This document shows, piece after piece, positions 1-7,991 of a DNA stretch of 64,000 bases. Each line of letters begins with the position of its first letter. The stretch's first letter is position 1. Origin of the DNA: Phosphoribacter sp037045055 (GTDB lineage Bacteria; Actinomycetota; Actinomycetes; Actinomycetales; Dermatophilaceae). The translations under genes were made by a program, and so were the position numbers. A model generated the notes under the pieces. It searched no databases. It saw only the letters and a list, made by a program, of their open reading frames with translations, and was not told the origin of the DNA. The stretch is taken from NCBI GenBank assembly GCA_037045055.1, contig JBAOHJ010000002.1, forward strand, positions 569,528 to 633,527, in the 5' to 3' direction.

Positions 1-259
1 CCAGACCAACCGGTCGAAACGCCCGGTACATCCGGATCCTGCCGTCCACCGTGATCGCGTGCTCGCTGGCCCCGCTGACCAGCGTGGGCGTGGCCGTCAC
101 CGAGGTCGTCGAGGGAGGCACCGCGGTGGGCGTGGTCGCCGGGTCGGGGGTGCAGCCGCCGAGCCACGCCAGCAGCACGCTCACCAGTCCCGCCACGACC
201 CCGGTGCGGCCCCAGCCCGGCCGCTGGCTGTGGCCCGCGGTCGCCCTCATGCTCCTCAT
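1..259 (-). CDS. Secreted lipoprotein, LpqC-like esterase/depolymerase (partial, 3' end cut)
   Basis: Only the first ~86 codons lie in the window; the gene runs off the left edge. The N-terminus is a lipoprotein signal: charged start, hydrophobic VVAGLVSVLLAWLGGC with a lipobox cysteine, then a Thr/Pro-rich tether. The last visible residues (EHAITVDGRIRMYRAFRP) resemble the first strand of the LpqC / poly(3-hydroxybutyrate) depolymerase alpha/beta-hydrolase family, where a T-V-D-G-R-x-R-x-Y-R pattern precedes the core. The catalytic residues are outside the window, so the enzyme call rests on that strand only. Two in-frame ATGs, at 259 and 250, are possible starts; AGGAG sits too close to the second to decide. 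Confidence 0.55.
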   Translation of the reverse strand, partial: MRSMRATAGHSQRPGWGRTGVVAGLVSVLLAWLGGCTPDPATTPTAVPPSTTSVTATPTLVSGASEHAITVDGRIRMYRAFRPVGL

Positions 260-304
260 TGTGCCGCCCGGGGCCGACCCTCGCCGGACCCAGCCGCAGA
301 CCGC

Positions 305-1885
305 TCAGGTCCAGCTGGGGAACCAGACGTGGTTGACCCAGAACTGGTAGGGCACCACCTCGGCGGTGTAGATCGGGTAGAAGAACGCGAAGACCAGCAC
401 GGTAAGCACGAGATAGGCGCCGACGAAGAGCATGCCGACCTGCCGCCGCTGGGGGCTCTGCTCGGGCCGGCCGATGGCCAGGCCGAGGACGTAGGTCACC
501 GCCAGCACCACCCAGGGGACGAAGGCCACCGAGTAGAAGTGGTAGATCGTGCGGTCGCCCAGCAGGAACCACGGCAGGTACCCCCCGGCGAAACCGGCGA
601 GGATCGCCCCGGCCCGCCAGTCCCTGCGCAGCGCCCACCGGAACGCCAACACGGCCAGCGCCACGGTCGCCGCCCACCAGATCGTCGGGGTGCCGATCGA
701 CACGATCATCCGAGCACAGGAGTCGGTGGTGCACCCCAGGTCGCCGCGCTTCGGGTACTCGGCGAAGAACAGCGTCGGTCGGCCCTCGACGAGCCACGAC
801 CACGGGTTGGAGGCCCAGGCGTGCGGGGTCGACAGGCCGCGGTGGAAGTCGAGGATCTGCGCGTGGTAGTTCCACCACGACCGCACCGCGTCCGGCACGA
901 ACGCCCACTGCGGGTCGGCCGGGTGCGCCACGGCCCACTGCCGGTTGTAGCCCACGTCGCTGCGGAACCACCCGACCCAGCTCGCCACGTAGACGACCAG
1001 GGCGGTCGGCACGAGGGCGACGAAGGCCCGCCCCCCGTCCTTGACGGCGGCGGCATACAGCCACGAGCGGATGCCCACGGTGCGACGCGCGCCCACGTCC
1101 CACAGGACCGTCATCACCCCGAAGACCGCGATGAAGTACAGCCCCGACCACTTCGTCGCGACGCACAGCCCCAGCAGGATGCCGGCCATCCACCGCCAGG
1201 GCCGCCAGCCCAGGGACGGGCCGAGCCAGCGCCCGTCCGGTGGCCTGGCCTGCGCACCGCGCTCGTCTGCGGCGATTCGCCGGGCCAGCAGGGCGCGGGA
1301 GCGGTCGCGGTCGAGCAGCAACGCCGCGAAGCCGGCGAAGGCGAAGAACATCACCGTCATGTCCAGCAGCCCGGTGCGCGAGTGGACAAGGTGATGTCCC
1401 TCGACCGCCAGCAGCAGTGCGGCGATGGTGCCCAGCAGGCTGGAGGCCAGCAGCCGCCGGGCCACCCGCCCGATCATGAGGATCGACAGCGTCCCCATCA
1501 CGGCCACGGCGAAGCGCCAGCCGAAGGAACTGTCCGCGCCGAACAGCGCCTCGCCCGCGCCGATGAGCCACTTGCCGACCGGCGGATGGACGACCAGGTC
1601 CCCGGTGGTGGGGTTGAACACGTCGAGCGTCCCGTGGGTGAACGCCTCGTCGATCTTCTCGCCGTACTTGTCGGTGTTGCGCATCTCGACGCCGAACTGC
1701 ACCATCGACCAGCCCTGTTTGACGTAGTACGTCTCGTCGAACACGAGCTGGTGCGGGTTGTCGAGGTTCCAGAACCGCACGGTGCCCCCGAAGACAGCGG
1801 CCACCAGCGGGCCGAGCCAGCCGAGCAGGCGCTGACCGATCGGCTCACCGATCAGTCGGCCACGCAGCCGCCGCTCGGTGCCCAT
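305..1885 (-). CDS. pmt: Dolichyl-phosphate-mannose--protein mannosyltransferase (Pmt)
   Basis: 526-aa polytopic membrane enzyme (GT39/PMT family) that transfers mannose from polyprenyl-phosphate mannose to Ser/Thr of secreted proteins on the outer face of the membrane. The first extracytoplasmic loop carries the PMT signature F-D-E-T-Y-Y-V (about residues 48-54), including the catalytic acidic pair, followed by HPPVGKW; a dozen or so hydrophobic segments follow. Length matches mycobacterial Pmt (Rv1002c). An ATG nine bases upstream (1894) is an alternative start. In mycobacteria pmt is divergent from rsmI; here the ESX-like block, a CDF transporter, pobA and a protease gene have been inserted between them. 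Confidence 0.92.
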   Translation of the reverse strand: MGTERRLRGRLIGEPIGQRLLGWLGPLVAAVFGGTVRFWNLDNPHQLVFDETYYVKQGWSMVQFGVEMRNTDKYGEKIDEAFTHGTLDVFNPTTGDLVVHPPVGKWLIGAGEALFGADSSFGWRFAVAVMGTLSILMIGRVARRLLASSLLGTIAALLLAVEGHHLVHSRTGLLDMTVMFFAFAGFAALLLDRDRSRALLARRIAADERGAQARPPDGRWLGPSLGWRPWRWMAGILLGLCVATKWSGLYFIAVFGVMTVLWDVGARRTVGIRSWLYAAAVKDGGRAFVALVPTALVVYVASWVGWFRSDVGYNRQWAVAHPADPQWAFVPDAVRSWWNYHAQILDFHRGLSTPHAWASNPWSWLVEGRPTLFFAEYPKRGDLGCTTDSCARMIVSIGTPTIWWAATVALAVLAFRWALRRDWRAGAILAGFAGGYLPWFLLGDRTIYHFYSVAFVPWVVLAVTYVLGLAIGRPEQSPQRRQVGMLFVGAYLVLTVLVFAFFYPIYTAEVVPYQFWVNHVWFPSWT

Positions 1886-1990
1886 GGGCGACATCGTATG
1901 CAGCGTGGCCGGGCCGATCGCCGGAGCGCCAGCGTCGTGCGGCCGGGGTCGCGATTGGCCCGGACCGTGCCGACGGCCGAGAATGGGGCC

Positions 1991-2950
1991 ATGCCGTCGA
2001 GCCCGCGGGTCGTGCGCGAGAACCTCACCCGGTTCGCCTGGCTGTCCATCGCCGCGGCAGTGCTGACGATCGCCCTCAAAGCCGGGGCCTACCTGCTGAC
2101 CGGCTCCGTGGGGCTGCTCTCCGATGCCGCCGAGTCGGTCGTCAACCTCGTTGCGGCCCTGGTGGCCCTGCTGGCGTTGAGCGTGGCCGCTCGGCCCGCC
2201 GACGACACCCACAACTACGGGCACGCCAAGGCGGAGTACTTCTCCGCGGCGGTCGAGGGGGTGATGATCTTCGTCGCGGCGGTGTTCATCATCTGGCAGG
2301 CCGCGGACCGGTTCCTGCATCCCGAGCCCCTGGAGAACGTCAGGGTAGGCCTGGCGATCTCGGTGGCGGCGTCCGTCGTCAACGGCGTGGTCGCCCTCGT
2401 CCTGCTGCGCGCGGGCCGCCGGCACCGGTCGATCACTCTGGTCGCCGACGGCAAGCATCTGCTCACCGACGTGTGGACCTCGGCCGGCGTCGTCGTCGGC
2501 GTGCTGCTCGTGGCCTGGACCGGGTGGCTGCGGCTGGACCCGCTCATCGCCGCACTCGTCGGGCTCAACATCGTGCGGACCGGGTGGCACCTCATCCGCG
2601 ACTCCGTCGACGGGCTCATGGACCACGCGCCGAGCGCTCAGGGGCAGCAGGCCATCGCCGAGGTGCTCGCGTCCTTCGCCGGCGACGAGGTGCGCTTCCA
2701 CGCCGTGCGGCTGCGCGAGTCGGGCCACCAGGTGTTCGTGGCGATGCACGTGCTCGTGCCCGGTGAGTGGACGGTGCAACGCGGCCACGACCTGCTCGAG
2801 CGGGTGGAGGGCCGGCTGACCGAGGCGGTCCCGCACCTGGTCGTCGACACGCATCTCGAGCCCCTCGAGGACCCGCGGTCCTACGAGGACGCCGCCGACG
2901 GCCACGGGGTGGGCACCGCGCTGCCGGTGGACGCGGCATACGAGATCTGA
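1991..2950 (+). CDS. Cation diffusion facilitator (CDF) family metal transporter
   Basis: 319 aa with the CDF layout: six transmembrane segments in the first ~210 residues, then a cytoplasmic ferredoxin-like C-terminal domain. The TM2 metal site shows LLSDAAES and TM5 shows the HLLTD (HxxxD) motif, which together typically bind Zn/Co/Cd or Mn/Fe. The proton-driven efflux role is family knowledge; the metal cannot be decided from sequence. The gene is divergent from pmt and convergent with the immunity genes. The final codons read through a GGCATAC copy (Ala-Tyr). Confidence 0.9.
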   Translation: MPSSPRVVRENLTRFAWLSIAAAVLTIALKAGAYLLTGSVGLLSDAAESVVNLVAALVALLALSVAARPADDTHNYGHAKAEYFSAAVEGVMIFVAAVFIIWQAADRFLHPEPLENVRVGLAISVAASVVNGVVALVLLRAGRRHRSITLVADGKHLLTDVWTSAGVVVGVLLVAWTGWLRLDPLIAALVGLNIVRTGWHLIRDSVDGLMDHAPSAQGQQAIAEVLASFAGDEVRFHAVRLRESGHQVFVAMHVLVPGEWTVQRGHDLLERVEGRLTEAVPHLVVDTHLEPLEDPRSYEDAADGHGVGTALPVDAAYEI

Positions 2951-2965
2951 CCGGATCCGGGCGCA

Positions 2966-3544
2966 GTGCTCCGCCGGGCCGGCTACTGGGGCACCGGTGG
3001 GGGGTCCTCGGGGAGGGCCGGTGGGGGGGTGAGCAGGTCGTCCCAGTGGCCCCAGTCGGGGATGGGGCGGTAGAGGTGTTGGACGGGGATGTCGGTGCGT
3101 TTGGCTCGGGTCGTGGTGATGGTGCCGTCGGGGTTGCGGTGGGCCATGAGCAGGGAGCCGTTGCCGTCGGGTCGGTTGCGGGCCTCGACCCAGCGGGTGC
3201 GCCAGCTGTCCGACCGGGTGAGGATTGTGGAGGTTTCGGGGTAGTCGTTGAGCAGGGCGATCGAGCAGAACAGCCGCCCGTCTTTGACCTGCCAGTAGTA
3301 GGTCTCCTTGGGGACGCCGGGGGGGATCTGCTCGACGACGGTGAACCCGGCTTGGCCGGTGCCGACGACGATGTAGTAGGGGACGATGCCGGTGCTCTCG
3401 TCGACGGGGGGCAGCACCGTGACCTCTCCGGTGGGGCTGGTGTAGCGGCGGCGGGCCTCGGCCTCGTCGATCCACCCGTGCGGAGCTGGGAAGGCATCCT
3501 GGGACATGTCGCTGAACCGCCCGCAGAACCGCCACGCGATCATC
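2966..3544. repeat. Copy 2 of a 579-bp direct repeat
   Basis: Matches 4123-4701 at a constant offset of 1157 bp. By eye only three mismatches are visible (3010/4167, 3531/4688, 3536/4693). The repeat covers an entire immunity-type gene plus about 17 bp downstream of its stop and ends at its start codon, so the gene was copied as a unit. Confidence 0.9.
2983..3543 (-). CDS. Putative immunity protein, duplicate copy (distal)
   Basis: 186 aa, soluble, no signal peptide. Apart from residue 3 (Ala instead of Glu) it appears identical to the protein encoded at 4140-4700. I do not recognise the family. Its place at the end of a toxin operon, its small size, acidic/aromatic composition and tandem duplication fit a cytoplasmic immunity protein against the ESX-type toxin upstream. 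The proline-rich tail (PALPEDPPPVPQ) is unusual. The start ATG at 3543 matches the start of the other copy; an upstream ATG at 3570 would add nine unrelated residues. Confidence 0.75.
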   Translation of the reverse strand: MIAWRFCGRFSDMSQDAFPAPHGWIDEAEARRRYTSPTGEVTVLPPVDESTGIVPYYIVVGTGQAGFTVVEQIPPGVPKETYYWQVKDGRLFCSIALLNDYPETSTILTRSDSWRTRWVEARNRPDGNGSLLMAHRNPDGTITTTRAKRTDIPVQHLYRPIPDWGHWDDLLTPPPALPEDPPPVPQ

Positions 3545-3597
3545 GCTGGTGCTCCTATCCCTGGGGGCACCGACGGGGTATGCCGGCGAGGTGTGGG

Positions 3598-4083
3598 TCA
3601 GTGCTCGCCGCGGGCGAGGACGCGGCGAGCTTGGGCGAGCCGAGGGCTGAGGATGTGAACGGCGGCGGAGCGTAGCCCGACGACGAGCACGACCCGCGGT
3701 CCAGCCGCCAGGTCCCAGTACATCTCGTCGTGTTGACGGGGGAACGGCGCGTGGGTGCCGGGGCCGTACATGTCCTTGATGAGCCCGGCGTAGAACGAGA
3801 ACGCCTCGTGCTGGAAGGTGTCGCGCTCGTCGCTGACATCCTGGGAGGAGTCGGTGAGGGAGAGGTGGATCGAGGACACCTCGTCGTCGTCGACGAGGGA
3901 GATGCTCCCGAGGCCGGGTTTGACCCCGAGGTTGGCGACGAAGGTCGCCTCGGTGAATGGTGTCCAGCCGAGTGACGTGGTGACGACGTGCGTCATTCCC
4001 TCCAGTCGCACCGGCCACGGCAGCTCGACCAGGGCGGCGACCTGCCGTCGGAAATCTGCTTCGGAGACGCGGTTCCAGCTCAT
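3598..4083 (-). CDS. Putative immunity-associated protein, DUF6301-like (tentative)
   Basis: 161-aa soluble protein between the two identical immunity-type copies. It begins MSWNRVSEADFRRQ and has a mixed alpha/beta pattern with an acidic stretch (LVDDDEVSS). Size, style and position resemble DUF6301-type proteins that accompany WXG/LXG toxins in Actinobacteria, but I recognise this only loosely. It may be immunity to a different toxin (orphan immunity gene) or a partner of the flanking copies. Start is the ATG at 4083; no strong Shine-Dalgarno is visible, and it lies about 56 nt after the preceding stop, so co-transcription is likely. Confidence 0.65.
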   Translation of the reverse strand: MSWNRVSEADFRRQVAALVELPWPVRLEGMTHVVTTSLGWTPFTEATFVANLGVKPGLGSISLVDDDEVSSIHLSLTDSSQDVSDERDTFQHEAFSFYAGLIKDMYGPGTHAPFPRQHDEMYWDLAAGPRVVLVVGLRSAAVHILSPRLAQARRVLARGEH

Positions 4084-4122
4084 AGGCCTAGGCAACGGTG
4101 CGTTCGGTCGGCAGTCGGGGGC

Positions 4123-4701
4123 GTGCTCCGCCGGGCCGGCTACTGGGGCACCGGTGGGGGGTCCTCCGGGAGGGCCGGTGGGGGGGTGAGCAGGTCGTCC
4201 CAGTGGCCCCAGTCGGGGATGGGGCGGTAGAGGTGTTGGACGGGGATGTCGGTGCGTTTGGCTCGGGTCGTGGTGATGGTGCCGTCGGGGTTGCGGTGGG
4301 CCATGAGCAGGGAGCCGTTGCCGTCGGGTCGGTTGCGGGCCTCGACCCAGCGGGTGCGCCAGCTGTCCGACCGGGTGAGGATTGTGGAGGTTTCGGGGTA
4401 GTCGTTGAGCAGGGCGATCGAGCAGAACAGCCGCCCGTCTTTGACCTGCCAGTAGTAGGTCTCCTTGGGGACGCCGGGGGGGATCTGCTCGACGACGGTG
4501 AACCCGGCTTGGCCGGTGCCGACGACGATGTAGTAGGGGACGATGCCGGTGCTCTCGTCGACGGGGGGCAGCACCGTGACCTCTCCGGTGGGGCTGGTGT
4601 AGCGGCGGCGGGCCTCGGCCTCGTCGATCCACCCGTGCGGAGCTGGGAAGGCATCCTGGGACATGTCGCTGAACCGCCCGCAGAACCTCCACTCGATCAT
4701 C
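4123..4701. repeat. Copy 1 of a 579-bp direct repeat
   Basis: Partner of 2966-3544 (offset 1157 bp, three visible mismatches). This copy directly abuts the toxin stop codon and is the translationally coupled one, so it is probably the original. Confidence 0.9.
4140..4700 (-). CDS. Putative immunity protein, proximal copy, coupled to the toxin gene
   Basis: 186-aa cytoplasmic protein whose ATG overlaps the toxin stop (TGATG), so the two are translationally coupled, the classic arrangement of toxin and cognate immunity. No known domain recognised; visible features are the N-terminal MIEWRFCGRF, a central GTGQAGFTVVEQ and a proline-rich end. The same protein is encoded again at 2983-3543. The immunity role is inferred from position and duplication only. 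Confidence 0.75.
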   Translation of the reverse strand: MIEWRFCGRFSDMSQDAFPAPHGWIDEAEARRRYTSPTGEVTVLPPVDESTGIVPYYIVVGTGQAGFTVVEQIPPGVPKETYYWQVKDGRLFCSIALLNDYPETSTILTRSDSWRTRWVEARNRPDGNGSLLMAHRNPDGTITTTRAKRTDIPVQHLYRPIPDWGHWDDLLTPPPALPEDPPPVPQ

Positions 4702-7270
4702 AGGGGGTCACGTCTCCTGCCGCGGGGTGGGAAAGTGTCGTCCCGTCGATGCGGGTCTCGATGATCATACGACCGTCGGCCGACATACCCCATTCCGTGC
4801 CCTGGACATCCCGGACGAGGACTCGGCGGTCCTGCGCCCGCTCGAGGAAGTCCGCGGGTGGTGGGGCCTCTTGCACGGGCACTTCGAGGACCTGCCTGCC
4901 GTCGAGCGGCATACCGATGTAGTCGGCCGGGTCAAGGCCGGCCGCCACGAGGTCGGCCCGATTGGTCGGGGTGTCGGCGATGGTCACGGCTGAGTCCCTG
5001 GGCGGGTACTGGTTGACCAGTTGGCTCAGGTAGCCGTTACGGGTCTCGGGCTTGACGTTCGCGAGCTGGGTGTTCTTGCGCTCGATGATCTCTCCGACGC
5101 TGAGGTCGAGGGAGTCGACGACGTTGTAGAAACTCGACCCCCGCTGGGTGACGTGTAGCTGATTCACCGTGTAGCGGTGGCTGTTCTCCAGGTCGAAGAT
5201 GTTTCCTTCGTACATCCGCTGCTTCCACGGTTCCACGCCGTTGTCGATGAGCTGTTGGTAGGCGTTGATGCGCGCCTGGTCCTCGGGGGAGATGCCGGCA
5301 TGCGCAGGGCTGGGGTCGGGATGGCTCGGGTCCACCGGGTCGGGGTCGGTGTGCGGCGCCACGGGGTCGACGGGCACCGAGCCGTCGGGGTGAGCCCCGC
5401 CACTGTCGTCGGCTCCGGTCGGGTGAGGGTCGCCCGAGGCCGGGGGGTCGGCGGGATGAGCCGGCGGGGGATCCGCCGGGCCGCCCGTCGCCGGGTGGCC
5501 GTTGCCGGCCGGTGGGGTGTCGGTGCCACCGGGCCGGGTGCCCACGGTGGGCGCGGGGTCCACGGGGCCGCCGGTCGCCGGGTGGCCGTTGCCGGCCGGT
5601 GGGGTGTCGGTGCCTGCGGGGCGCGGGCTGGTCGGCGCGGGGTCGCCCACCCGGGCACTGGGGTCGCCGAGCGGGCGGCCGGACCCGGGGACCTCGCCGC
5701 CGCGGGTCGGGGCAGGAACCTCGACGGTGACCTGGCCGGGGGAGGGCTTGGCGCCGACTCCGACCAACTCGGGCGAGCGGGCCGGGTCGGTGGCCGGGAT
5801 CGGGTCGACGGTGCGGGGTGGTGCCGAGGGTCCGGCGTGCCCGGGGGTGGACACCGGGTCCACGACCGAGCCGGTGGGAGTGCGCGGTGGGCCGGAGGGC
5901 AGGTCGGCCAGGTCCCCCGGGCGGACCGGTGCCCCCGGTATGCCGCCCTGGGGCCCGACCGACCCGAAGTCGTCCGCGGACGGCATCCGCACGTCCGGGG
6001 CCGGCAGCCGCGGCCTGGTCACGGCCGTGGCGGCGTCGACCGCGCCGGCCGTGGTGCCCACCGCCGAGGGCTTGGCGGCGATCCTCGCGGCATCGTCGAC
6101 GACGGCGCCGACCCCGTCGAACCGCACGATCGAGGTGATGGCCTTGACGGCATACGAGCCGCCGGGCACCGCGAAGTCGGCGATGGTCGCCGTGATCCGC
6201 GCGACCCGGGCTCCGGCCGACCCGGCCTTGAGCCCGCCGCCCACCGCGCCGGCCCCGGGGACGAAGAACGACGCGACGTTGAGCACGCCCGAGGTGCCGG
6301 CCCGCCACGGGTCGTCCTTCCATCGAGCGAAGGGGTCCTCGGCGTTGAGGTCGATGTTGACCAGTCCGGCGACGGCCGTGGCGACGACCATGTTCCGCTC
6401 GTTCAGCCACTGGGTGAAGCCGTTGTCCACCCCGGCGGCCTGCAGTGCCGGAGCGAGGAAGAACGACCCGGCGCTGGTGACGGCCAGAGAGCCGGCCAGA
6501 TTGCCCAGCCCGCCCCAGGACTGGGCGTACGCGTCGCCTTGGAAGTACTCGCCCGTCGTGGGGTCATACCCCAGCACCAGCGATCCGACGCCGGTGCCCA
6601 AGCCGTAGACGAAGTCCTTGACCCCGTAGCCGACAGACTCCGGGCAGTTCTTCGGCTCGTACTCCCGGGCGTACCCCCAGGGCAGGTCCTGCTGGGCGTT
6701 GAGCTGCTCCTTGGTGACACTGCTGAACGGGACCGGGCAGGAGTTGCGCACCTGCACCAGGGCCCGGATCTGCGAGGCGCAGGTGGTCTCGGCCTTCGAC
6801 AGCTCGGCCACGAGCTCGTTGACCCGCCCCACCAGATGGGCGTTGTCGGTGAGGGTGTCGTCGTCCTCGTACCACGGCACGGTCTTGGTGTCCAGCCACA
6901 GGAAGCCGCAGCTGACTTCGACCCCGCCGGAGACGCGGCTGCGGAAGCTGGTGATCTCGGAGGTGAGATCGGCGAACTTCTGCTTCAGCCCGGACAGCTC
7001 GGCGGCGTAGGTGTCGAGGTGACCGGCGGCCTTGTCCAGGGTGGTCGCCAGGTCCTCGGCGGAGTGTTGCGCCGGGTCCTGCAGGGTGTAGACGGCCTCC
7101 TGCTCGGGGGCCTCGTAGCAGGAGCGCAGCGCCTTCCAGTCGGTGTTGAGGTCGGTGACCTTCGTCTTGACGCCCTTGCCCATGTCGCGCAAGCCCTTGG
7201 CCGCCTCGGTGGCGCTCTCGGGTTTGATCTGCGGGATCATCGCCGCATTGACCAGGCCGTCGCCGCTCAT
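4700..7270 (-). CDS. Large ESX/WXG-type polymorphic toxin with C-terminal PD-(D/E)XK-like candidate domain
   Basis: 856 aa. Residues ~1-115 are helical with a tryptophan in the turn (TDWKALRSCY), like a WXG100/LXG targeting domain. Residues ~200-400 contain hydrophobic glycine-rich segments. Residues ~420-650 are a Pro/Thr/Gly-rich linker with a 41-bp direct repeat at 5487-5527 and 5574-5614 (29-aa period). The last ~195 residues form the candidate toxin domain, with D-L-S-V-G-E-I-I-E-R-K-N near residues 720-735, compatible with the D...(E/D)xK centre of a PD-(D/E)XK nuclease. Overlaps by 4 nt the upstream DUF6507-type gene and by 1 nt the immunity gene. No Sec signal, so export through the EccC/EccD system is inferred. 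The nuclease call is tentative. Confidence 0.8.
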   Translation of the reverse strand: MSGDGLVNAAMIPQIKPESATEAAKGLRDMGKGVKTKVTDLNTDWKALRSCYEAPEQEAVYTLQDPAQHSAEDLATTLDKAAGHLDTYAAELSGLKQKFADLTSEITSFRSRVSGGVEVSCGFLWLDTKTVPWYEDDDTLTDNAHLVGRVNELVAELSKAETTCASQIRALVQVRNSCPVPFSSVTKEQLNAQQDLPWGYAREYEPKNCPESVGYGVKDFVYGLGTGVGSLVLGYDPTTGEYFQGDAYAQSWGGLGNLAGSLAVTSAGSFFLAPALQAAGVDNGFTQWLNERNMVVATAVAGLVNIDLNAEDPFARWKDDPWRAGTSGVLNVASFFVPGAGAVGGGLKAGSAGARVARITATIADFAVPGGSYAVKAITSIVRFDGVGAVVDDAARIAAKPSAVGTTAGAVDAATAVTRPRLPAPDVRMPSADDFGSVGPQGGIPGAPVRPGDLADLPSGPPRTPTGSVVDPVSTPGHAGPSAPPRTVDPIPATDPARSPELVGVGAKPSPGQVTVEVPAPTRGGEVPGSGRPLGDPSARVGDPAPTSPRPAGTDTPPAGNGHPATGGPVDPAPTVGTRPGGTDTPPAGNGHPATGGPADPPPAHPADPPASGDPHPTGADDSGGAHPDGSVPVDPVAPHTDPDPVDPSHPDPSPAHAGISPEDQARINAYQQLIDNGVEPWKQRMYEGNIFDLENSHRYTVNQLHVTQRGSSFYNVVDSLDLSVGEIIERKNTQLANVKPETRNGYLSQLVNQYPPRDSAVTIADTPTNRADLVAAGLDPADYIGMPLDGRQVLEVPVQEAPPPADFLERAQDRRVLVRDVQGTEWGMSADGRMIIETRIDGTTLSHPAAGDVTP

Positions 7271-7656
7271 GGCCGGTACCCGTGCTGGTTGAAGTACTCG
7301 AAGTTGCCACTGTCGGCGGACTTGATCATCTCCGCCTGGAAGGTCGCCGCCATCTCGCTGTTGCCGTTCTCGTAGGACACCAGGGCGTTGCCGACCCCGA
7401 GGATGCCGGCGTTGACGTGGTTGCGGATCGTGGTGAAGTTGCGCTGCTGATCCTCGAACAGCTCCGCCACCGCCGTGGGCACCTGCATCTGGACTCCGTT
7501 GACCGTGGGGCCACCCTGGGTCATCCCCCCGGTGACCGCCGTGCCGATCGCGTTGAACTTCTCCGCGGACAGGTCGGTGCCCAAGGACTCGGCCTGACTC
7601 TGGGTCTTCGTCAGCACGGCCCGCACCCCGGCCGGGGCGAGGCGCCAGCCGCTCAT
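7267..7656 (-). CDS. DUF6507-like small ESX-associated protein
   Basis: 129 aa, predominantly helical, beginning MSGWRLAPAGVRAVL, which matches the usual opening of DUF6507 proteins found beside actinobacterial WXG toxins. It is about WXG100 size and probably forms a helical hairpin that partners the toxin N-terminus (inference). The ATG overlaps the preceding stop by 4 nt and its own stop overlaps the toxin start by 4 nt (ATGA), so it is made together with the toxin. Confidence 0.8.
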   Translation of the reverse strand: MSGWRLAPAGVRAVLTKTQSQAESLGTDLSAEKFNAIGTAVTGGMTQGGPTVNGVQMQVPTAVAELFEDQQRNFTTIRNHVNAGILGVGNALVSYENGNSEMAATFQAEMIKSADSGNFEYFNQHGYRP

Positions 7657-7991
7657 CGCCCGCTCCGGTCCACGACGACCCCGCCGACCACGTCGGCCAC
7701 CGCCTCGGCGACCGCCCGCCCTCGGACCGGATCGGCATAGGGCAGGGCGACGTCGGTCCACATCGCGCCGGTGGCTGCCAGGTCTCCGACCGCCTGCACC
7801 GCGGCCCGACGGTTCTCCAGGTACCGCGCCGGCCAGTAGGCCAGCACCCCGCGCCCGTCCGGGTCGCAGATCTGGGTGGTCACCTGCTCGAAGACCCGGA
7901 ACTGTGAGCCCCCCAGGACCGGGCCGGCGCACGCCGCCCACTCCTGCATCGTCGCTTCCCGATCGGCGATCAAGGCCAACTCATCCCCCAT
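7653..7991 (-). CDS. Small ESX-locus protein of unknown function
   Basis: 112 aa, soluble. The start ATG at 7991 is preceded by a good ribosome site (GGAGGGA). It overlaps the end of the DUF6177 gene by 11 nt and the next gene by 4 nt, so it sits firmly inside the operon. No family recognised. The sequence has a predicted helix (ELALIADREATMQEW) and an alanine/valine-rich C-terminus; size and place suggest a secretion chaperone or toxin co-factor, which is only a guess. Confidence 0.75.
   Translation of the reverse strand: MGDELALIADREATMQEWAACAGPVLGGSQFRVFEQVTTQICDPDGRGVLAYWPARYLENRRAAVQAVGDLAATGAMWTDVALPYADPVRGRAVAEAVADVVGGVVVDRSGR

Noticed and set aside
305..4018. Very long leftward frame (over 1200 codons) covering pmt and the region behind it
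   Set aside because: Only the 305-1885 part has PMT motifs and membrane segments; the rest is an open frame caused by high GC, antisense to the CDF gene.
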